From NCBI GenBank assembly GCA_963788975.1, contig CAWBIJ010000004.1, positions 62,001 to 126,000 of the forward strand: a DNA stretch of 64,000 nucleotides, written 5' to 3'. The notes beneath the pieces are model-generated. The model was not told the DNA's origin and did not search any database. It saw nothing but the letters and a program-made list of their open reading frames with translations. Every line of letters starts with the position of its first letter. Positions within the stretch are counted from its first letter, which is position 1. This DNA comes from VRUE01 sp963788975. GTDB taxonomy: Bacteria; Actinomycetota; Thermoleophilia; Solirubrobacterales; 70-9. Of this stretch, positions 58,954-64,000 are shown in pieces. A program made the translations under genes and the position numbers.

Positions 58954-60279
58954 TTATTCCAGTCCCCATTCTAGGCCTAGGTGTTCGCCAGATAGAAATA
59001 TGAGCATTTCGCTACTGAGATGCATTTCATTTGCTCCATATTTCATTTTACAGCCGAATAAAGCGGACATTCCTTTGGTCGATAGTGAATGTACTATCCG
59101 ATGGCCGGTAGTAGTAACCTTTGCAACGAAGCAACCTTTAACATTAGCGTTTTCCGGCAGCGCACATTCGGTGTGGTTTAACACTTTTTCGAAGGTTAAA
59201 TTGTCTTCTGGCGTAAATAAGATGTAGGGTTCGCCAGTTCCAGTGCTGTGCAGTGCAGTTGTTAAGGCAGTACTGCCCGAATGTAAGATTACTAAGCCTA
59301 AGTATTTGCCTTCGATGTTCGGTATTTCACACGTCCCGCCGCCACCGGTCCCCCGTGTTAAGCATTTTTCTAATATGGGTTTAAGGACTAGATGGCCACT
59401 ATTACTTATGGTCCCGGTGCCTTTCATCTTGTGGCAAAAGATTTCCATATTCAGATTTAAGATCAGGCGGCTTTCTTCTAAGGCGTTATTATCTTCCACT
59501 AGAACGGGCACAGTTAAAAATGGCGGTAAAGCTTCTTCGTTTTTATTTAAGACTACGACTTTTCCAGTTGATGACGCCATTCCCCATTTTAGGCCTGTGT
59601 GACTGCCAGCTAGTGATACAAGCCCATCGGGGCTGAAGTGCACTTCGTGGGCGCCATAGTTTAGTTTGCACCCAAATAATTTTGACATTTCTCTACCTGA
59701 GATTAAGTGGGTTACCAGATCGCCAGTTGTCACAACCTTCGCCACGACGCAACCTTTCAAGTTCATTACTTCAGGCAACGCACATTCGGTGTGCGATAAT
59801 AAGGTTGCGAACGTTAAACCGTTTTCCGGTGTGAATAAGATATAGGGTTCGCCGATTCCGGTGTGGTGCTGCGTCGTCGTTAACGCTATATTGCCTGAAT
59901 GTAAAATTACTAAGGCTTTGACTGTGGCGACGATGTTGGGAATGGCGCACACGGCACCTGTTAAGGCCCCCCCAGCGTTCACGCCCTGCGCTAAGCAGTT
60001 TTCGAACGTGATGGTTGCGGTGCCTGAGCCACTACTTGTGAGTGAGCCAGCGGCGCTCGCTTGGTGACAAAAGAACTCGACATTCCAGCCTAAGAGCAAC
60101 AGGCTACTTGCTAAGGCGTTCTCAGCTTGACCTGTAATCGCCACGGTGAAGGGGGAGGTTAAGCCTTCAACTAAGACTTTCCCTGAAGCCTGCGCTCCAG
60201 TGGATGTGAAAGCCATCAGTCCGAGTACGACAAGTATTGAAAGGCGGAAAGTTCTGAGCGCGTGCCTTTGATAGTTCAC
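58954..60279 (-). CDS. AT-rich secreted protein with two tandem six-cysteine domains (family A, copy 3)
   Basis: Same unknown family as 36279 and 37070, 441 aa, but with two units. A signal peptide (1-31, GAQA) is followed by unit 1 (cysteines 71, 95, 111, 166, 177, 204; ends near GLKWGM at 234) and unit 2 (cysteines 282, 306, 317, 372, 383, 410; ends WGLE). Cys spacings are 24/16/55/11/27 and 24/11/55/11/27. Both repeat ILNLNMEIFCH-like, ILHSG, YILFTPE, ECALPE, LKGC/VKGC and LFGCK segments. DNA is AT-rich (26 of 60 G/C at 59461-59520) and uses TTA leucine codons. Start GTG 60279 with RBS GGGAGGA. Confidence 0.85.
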   Translation of the reverse strand: MNYQRHALRTFRLSILVVLGLMAFTSTGAQASGKVLVEGLTSPFTVAITGQAENALASSLLLLGWNVEFFCHQASAAGSLTSSGSGTATITFENCLAQGVNAGGALTGAVCAIPNIVATVKALVILHSGNIALTTTQHHTGIGEPYILFTPENGLTFATLLSHTECALPEVMNLKGCVVAKVVTTGDLVTHLISGREMSKLFGCKLNYGAHEVHFSPDGLVSLAGSHTGLKWGMASSTGKVVVLNKNEEALPPFLTVPVLVEDNNALEESRLILNLNMEIFCHKMKGTGTISNSGHLVLKPILEKCLTRGTGGGGTCEIPNIEGKYLGLVILHSGSTALTTALHSTGTGEPYILFTPEDNLTFEKVLNHTECALPENANVKGCFVAKVTTTGHRIVHSLSTKGMSALFGCKMKYGANEMHLSSEMLIFLSGEHLGLEWGLE

Positions 60280-60375
60280 GAATCCTCCCTAGGTCGGCGC
60301 CATGAGACGCGATGAGGATCGAGCATCGCCCATCGGACGAGGCAAGGTCAACCAACTGGCTGAAAAGTTTTTTAG

Positions 60376-61890
60376 TTAGCCAAGCGACTGGCGGACGACC
60401 GGTTTGCGCGTCGCCTTGACCTCATCGAGGCGGCGGACGGGGGTCGTGTAGGGGGCCTGCTTGGCGACCTCGGGGTTTTGCTCGGCCTCGGTGAGGATCT
60501 GCTCGATCGCCTCGGCGAAGGCGTCGAGGCTCTCCTTGGTCTCGGTCTCGGTCGGCTCGACCATCAGCGCCTCCTCGACCAGGAGCGGGAAGTAGACGGT
60601 CGGTGGGTGGAAACCAAAGTCGAGCAGGCGCTTGGCGAGGTCGAGCGTGGCGAGGCCCAGCTCCTTCTTCATCGGCTTGCCGGAGAGGACGAACTCGTGC
60701 ATGCAGTGGCGGTCGAAGGCGACCGGCAGGCGCTCGGCAGCCCGCCCCTGCGCCAGCCGTGCCTTCAGGTAGTTGGCGTTCAGCACCGCGGTCTCCGAGG
60801 CCTCGGCCAGGCCGTCGGCGCCGAGGCTGAGGATGTAGGCGTAGGAGCGGACGAAGACGCCGAAGTTGCCCTGGAAGCCGCGCAGGCGGCCGATCGACTT
60901 CGGCCGCTCGAAGTCGAGGGCGAAGCGGGGCTCGGCGCCGTTCTCCCCCTCGCGGCGCACCACCTGCGGCCGCGGCAGGAAGGGCTCGATCCGCTCCGAG
61001 ACCGCGATCGGGCCCGCCCCCGGCCCGCCGCCGCCGTGCGGCTGGCTGAACGACTTGTGCAGGTTGACGTGGACGATGTCGAAGCCCATGTCGCCGGGCC
61101 GCGAGTGGCCCATCACCGCGTTGAGGTTGGCGCCGTCGTAGTAGAGCGTTCCCCCCGCCTCGTGGATCAGCGCCGCGATCTCGGCGATGTTCTCGTCGAA
61201 GAGGCCGAGCGTGTTGGGGTTGGTCAGCATCAGGCAGGCGACCTCGCCGTCGATCTTCGAGCGCAGGTCTTCCATCTCAACCCCGCCGCGTTCGTTGGTC
61301 GCCACCTTCACCACCTCGTAGCCGGCCATCGTCACCGTCGCCGGGTTGGTGCCGTGTGAGGTGTCGGGGGCGAGCACCTTGGTCCGCGTTTCACCGCGGT
61401 CGGCATGGAAGGCGCGGGTCAGCAGCAGGCCGGCGAGCTCGCCATGGGAGCCAGCTGAGGGCTGCAGGCTGACATGGGGCAGCCCGCAGATCTCGCCCAG
61501 CGACTCCTGCAGCAGCCACATCAGCTCCAGCGCGCCCTGGGCGCGGCGCGCGTCCTGGCCGGGGTGCAGGCGGGCGTGACCAGGTAGCGCCGCCACCCGC
61601 TCGTTGAGCCGTGGGTTGTGCTTCATCGTGCAGGAGCCGAGCGGGTAGAAGCCGGTGTCGAGATCGAAGTTGCGGCGCGAGAGGCGGTTGTAGTGGCGGA
61701 CGATCTCGGGCTCGGAGATCTCGGGCAGGCGCGGCGGCTCGGAGCGCAGCAGCTTCGAAGGGATCAGCTCGTCGAGCGGGAACTCCGGGACTTCGGCCTC
61801 TGGCAGAACGGCGGCGCGGCGTCCGGGCTTCGACTTCTCATAGATCGTCTGCGCCCGTTCGCGCTGCATCGGGGTCTCGGTCATCGACAT
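60376..61890 (-). CDS. gcvPB: Glycine dehydrogenase (decarboxylating) subunit 2
   Basis: GcvPB carries the PLP-binding half of the P-protein of the glycine cleavage system. The 504-aa protein has FYPLGSCTMKHNPRLNE, SHGELAGLLLTRAF, YYDGANLNAVMGH, and the PLP-lysine site VHVNLHKSFSQPHGGGGPGAGP. GcvPA and GcvPB are split here as in Firmicutes, Thermotogae and some actinobacteria. It overlaps gcvPA by 1 nt. Confidence 0.95.
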   Translation of the reverse strand: MSMTETPMQRERAQTIYEKSKPGRRAAVLPEAEVPEFPLDELIPSKLLRSEPPRLPEISEPEIVRHYNRLSRRNFDLDTGFYPLGSCTMKHNPRLNERVAALPGHARLHPGQDARRAQGALELMWLLQESLGEICGLPHVSLQPSAGSHGELAGLLLTRAFHADRGETRTKVLAPDTSHGTNPATVTMAGYEVVKVATNERGGVEMEDLRSKIDGEVACLMLTNPNTLGLFDENIAEIAALIHEAGGTLYYDGANLNAVMGHSRPGDMGFDIVHVNLHKSFSQPHGGGGPGAGPIAVSERIEPFLPRPQVVRREGENGAEPRFALDFERPKSIGRLRGFQGNFGVFVRSYAYILSLGADGLAEASETAVLNANYLKARLAQGRAAERLPVAFDRHCMHEFVLSGKPMKKELGLATLDLAKRLLDFGFHPPTVYFPLLVEEALMVEPTETETKESLDAFAEAIEQILTEAEQNPEVAKQAPYTTPVRRLDEVKATRKPVVRQSLG

Positions 61891-63299
61891 CAGCCCACCT
61901 CCCCGGCAATAGGCGCTTTTGTTTCCCCATGGGCGACAAAAGCGCCTTGCTCGGCGGCGATCGCCGCGCCAAGCGCGTCGGCGAGGGCGTCAATCTGGGC
62001 GCGGGTGCGTCGCTCGGTGATCGCGACCAGCAGTCCGTCCTCGTGCTCGGGGTACTCGCGGCCAAGCGGGTAGCCAGCGGCAATGCCGCGCTCTGCGCAG
62101 CGCTCCAGCACCCGCTCCACCGGGGCGTCGAGGCGGATCGCAAACTCGCGCACGACCGGGGCCTCGTGCAGCAGCTCGACCCCCTCGACCGCAGACAGCC
62201 GCTCGCGCGCGTAGACGGTGCGCCGCACCAGCAGCTCGCCCAGCTCGCGGAAGCCCTCGCGGCCCAGCCAGGCGAGGTGGATCATCGCTGCCAGCGCGTT
62301 CAGCGCCTGCGCCGTACAGATGTTGTGGGTCGCCTTCTCGCGGCGGATGTGCTGCTCGCGCGTCTGCAGGGCGAGGACGAAGCCGCGCCGTCCGTCGACA
62401 TCGTCGGTTTCGCCCGCGATCCGCCCCGGCATGCGGCGGATCAGCTCCTCGGTGCCGCAGAAGAAACCAAAGGATGGGCCACCGAAGTCGAGCCGGTTAC
62501 CGAGCGGCTGCCCCTCGCCGAGCGCCACGTCGGCGCCCTGCTCGCCGGGCGGCTTGAGGATGCCGAGCGTCATCGGGTCGACCGCGACGACGAGCAAGGC
62601 TCCGTGCTCCTTCGCGGCGGCGCCGAGCGCCGCGACGTCCTCGACCGTGCCGAGGAAGTTGGGGCTCTGCAGGAAGACCGCGGCGGTCTCGTCGTCGACC
62701 GCGTCCGCGAGCGCCGCGGGGTCCGTAACCCCGTCCTCCAAACCGACCTCGACCACTTCGGCGCCGAAGCCAACCGAGTAAGTCGCCAACGTCTCGCGGC
62801 TGTGCGGGTGGACGCCGCGCGAGACGACGAAGCGGCGCCGCCCGGTTGCGCCGATCGCCAGGTAGCCCGCCGAGGCGACCGACGAGGGACCCTCGTACAG
62901 GCCGGCGTTAGAGACCGGCAGGCCAGTCAGCTCCGACATCGCGGTCTGAAACTCGAACATCGCCTGCAGGCCGCCCTGCGAGATCTCCGGCTGGTAGGGC
63001 GTGTAGGGGGTGAGGAACTCGGAGCGCTGGGTGATCGCATCGACGATCGCGGGCACGTAGTGGTCGTACATTCCCGCGCCGAGGAAGCAGACCTCGCCTT
63101 CGGCGTCGGCGTTGCGCCCGGCCAGTGCCGCCAACCGCTCGTGGACCTCGGCCTCGCTCATCCCCGCCGGCAGCTGCAACGGCCGATCGAGGCGCAGCGG
63201 CTCCGGAACCTGCTCGAACAGGTCGGCGGTCGAGTCGACGCCGATCGCCGCGAGCATCTCGGCGCGGTCCGTCTCCGTGGCAGAGGTGTAGCGAGTCAT
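61890..63299 (-). CDS. gcvPA: Glycine dehydrogenase (decarboxylating) subunit 1
   Basis: GcvPA is the N-terminal half of the split P-protein. The 469-aa protein shows FLGAGMYDHYVPAIVDAI, TPYTPYQPEISQGGLQAMFEFQTAMSELTGLPVSNAGLYEG, and GSFGFF-type PSFGFFCGTEELIRRMPGRI. ATG at 63299, 36 nt after gcvH. Together with GcvPB it forms the decarboxylase that transfers the aminomethyl group to lipoyl-GcvH. Confidence 0.95.
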   Translation of the reverse strand: MTRYTSATETDRAEMLAAIGVDSTADLFEQVPEPLRLDRPLQLPAGMSEAEVHERLAALAGRNADAEGEVCFLGAGMYDHYVPAIVDAITQRSEFLTPYTPYQPEISQGGLQAMFEFQTAMSELTGLPVSNAGLYEGPSSVASAGYLAIGATGRRRFVVSRGVHPHSRETLATYSVGFGAEVVEVGLEDGVTDPAALADAVDDETAAVFLQSPNFLGTVEDVAALGAAAKEHGALLVVAVDPMTLGILKPPGEQGADVALGEGQPLGNRLDFGGPSFGFFCGTEELIRRMPGRIAGETDDVDGRRGFVLALQTREQHIRREKATHNICTAQALNALAAMIHLAWLGREGFRELGELLVRRTVYARERLSAVEGVELLHEAPVVREFAIRLDAPVERVLERCAERGIAAGYPLGREYPEHEDGLLVAITERRTRAQIDALADALGAAIAAEQGAFVAHGETKAPIAGEVG

Positions 63300-63335
63300 G
63301 CCGCTAAGGCTACGCAGAGCGCTGCGGAAGGCGGG

Positions 63336-63725
63336 CTAGGTATCGAGCAGATTGCGGTAATCCGCGGCGCTCAGCAGCTCGTCGACCTCGGCCGGATCGG
63401 TCAGCTTGACTCGGACCAGCCAGCCCTCGCCGTAGGGATCGTCGTTGACCCGCTCCGGCGCGTCGGCGAGGCCCTCATTGACGGCGACGATCTCGCCGGA
63501 GAGCGGCGCGATTACATCCGAGACCGCCTTCACCGACTCGACCTCGGCGTAGGCCGCGTCCTTGGCGATCGTCGCGCCTACCTCGGGCGGGTCGTAGAAG
63601 ACCACCTCGCCGAGCGAGTCCTGGGCGTACCAGGTAATCCCAAAGGTCGCCTCGTCGCCCTCGATCCGCGCCCAGTCGTGCTCTGGGTGATAGCGAAGCT
63701 CGTCGGGGTAGCTGGCGTCGGCCAA
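63336..63725 (-). CDS. gcvH: Glycine cleavage system H protein
   Basis: The 129-aa H protein carries the lipoyl group on the lysine in EVESVKAVSDVIAPLSGEIV. It also shows ITWYAQDSLGEVVFYDPPEVG and NDDPYGEGWLVRVK, all typical. It shuttles the methylamine intermediate between P, T and L proteins. It sits 14 nt after gcvT. Confidence 0.96.
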   Translation of the reverse strand: MADASYPDELRYHPEHDWARIEGDEATFGITWYAQDSLGEVVFYDPPEVGATIAKDAAYAEVESVKAVSDVIAPLSGEIVAVNEGLADAPERVNDDPYGEGWLVRVKLTDPAEVDELLSAADYRNLLDT

Positions 63726-63739
63726 GGTCGGTCTCCTTC

Positions 63740-64000
63740 CTATCTCTTATAGAGCGGCTTGGACCCTACGCGGGCGGCGCGGCGCTTGCCGCGCACGTCG
63801 ATATCGATCTCGGTTCCGGGCTCGGCCAGGTCGGCGCGCAGGTAGGCCATCCCGATGCCGACCTCGAGCGACGGCGAGAAGGTGCCGGAGGTGACCTCGC
63901 CGACCACGTCCTCGCCAAGGAAGACCGGATTGCCCTGGCGGGGGATGCCGGCACCCTCGATCCGGAAGGGAACCAGCTTCTCGGCCGTGCCCTCGGTGCG
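63740..64000 (-). CDS. gcvT: Aminomethyltransferase GcvT (C-terminal part, N-terminus outside window)
   Basis: The last 86 codons are visible: FRIEGAGIPRQGNPVFLGEDVVGEVTSGTFSPSLEVGIGMAYLRADL, i.e. GEVTSGTFSPSLEVGIGMAY, and ending KPLYKR. This is the C-terminal barrel of the folate-dependent T-protein. It is first in gcvT-gcvH-gcvPA-gcvPB; any glycine riboswitch would lie beyond the window. Confidence 0.92.
   Translation of the reverse strand, partial: RTEGTAEKLVPFRIEGAGIPRQGNPVFLGEDVVGEVTSGTFSPSLEVGIGMAYLRADLAEPGTEIDIDVRGKRRAARVGSKPLYKR

Overview
The window is a dense, high-GC bacterial chromosome segment made almost entirely of housekeeping genes. Gene order (scpA-scpB-rluB-cmk-der, rpsP-ffh-ftsY-smc-rnc, a SepIVA-like gene beside coaD), frequent GTG/TTG starts, NHEJ genes, a wax-ester synthase/DGAT and split glycine dehydrogenase subunits all suggest an actinobacterium. 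I would guess a soil Thermoleophilia/Solirubrobacterales-type lineage, but that placement is inference and no rRNA is present to test it. No rRNA, tRNA, CRISPR array, prophage or complete insertion sequence was seen.

Layout. 1-8.7 kb: comM (cut by the window edge), an inverted yraN, then rnhB-lepB-rplS-trmD-khpA-rpsP-ffh-ftsY and a WS/DGAT gene. 8.7-21.3 kb: smc, rnc, acpP, plsX, rpmF, yceD, a SepIVA-like gene, coaD, a frameshifted rsmD, recG, a fakA-like gene, rpmB and a divergent vapBC-type module. 21.3-24.9 kb: riboflavin operon ribD-ribE-ribBA-ribH. 24.9-29.2 kb: glycosyltransferase, flippase and K+(Na+)/H+ antiporter. 29.2-35.2 kb: priA-def-fmt-rsmB-zinc-ribbon-rpe. 35.2-37.9 kb: PH-domain protein, a lipoprotein and two AT-rich secreted-protein genes. 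37.9-49.7 kb: metK, then trpS-scpA-scpB-rluB-aroH-hisC-aroF-tyrA-aroA-cmk-der, read on the minus strand. 49.7-58.9 kb: ORF6N protein, MFS pump, secreted propeller-like protein, M14 peptidase, ECF sigma factor with a membrane-anchored propeller partner, fetAB, and ku-ligD(pol). 59-64 kb: a third AT-rich secreted gene and the glycine cleavage operon gcvT-H-PA-PB.

The most unusual content is: (1) a family of secreted proteins (four domain units in three genes) with a fixed six-cysteine scaffold, encoded by AT-rich, TTA-using DNA in a roughly 65-70% GC chromosome, although their signal-peptide segments are closer to host composition; (2) an 808-residue SMC with no recognisable hinge, alongside normal-looking ScpA and ScpB; (3) dispersed nested palindromes (outer arms 18-25 bp, inner TTTTTCG/CGAAAAA stem, 33-35 nt loop), some lying in frame inside recG, ribD and a flippase gene; (4) an RNase III lacking one of its four metal-binding carboxylates and with a second one changed.

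The genes form compact operons. The rib, aro/tyr, def-fmt-rsmB-rpe and gcv sets show 4-nt start/stop overlaps, so translational coupling is likely throughout.
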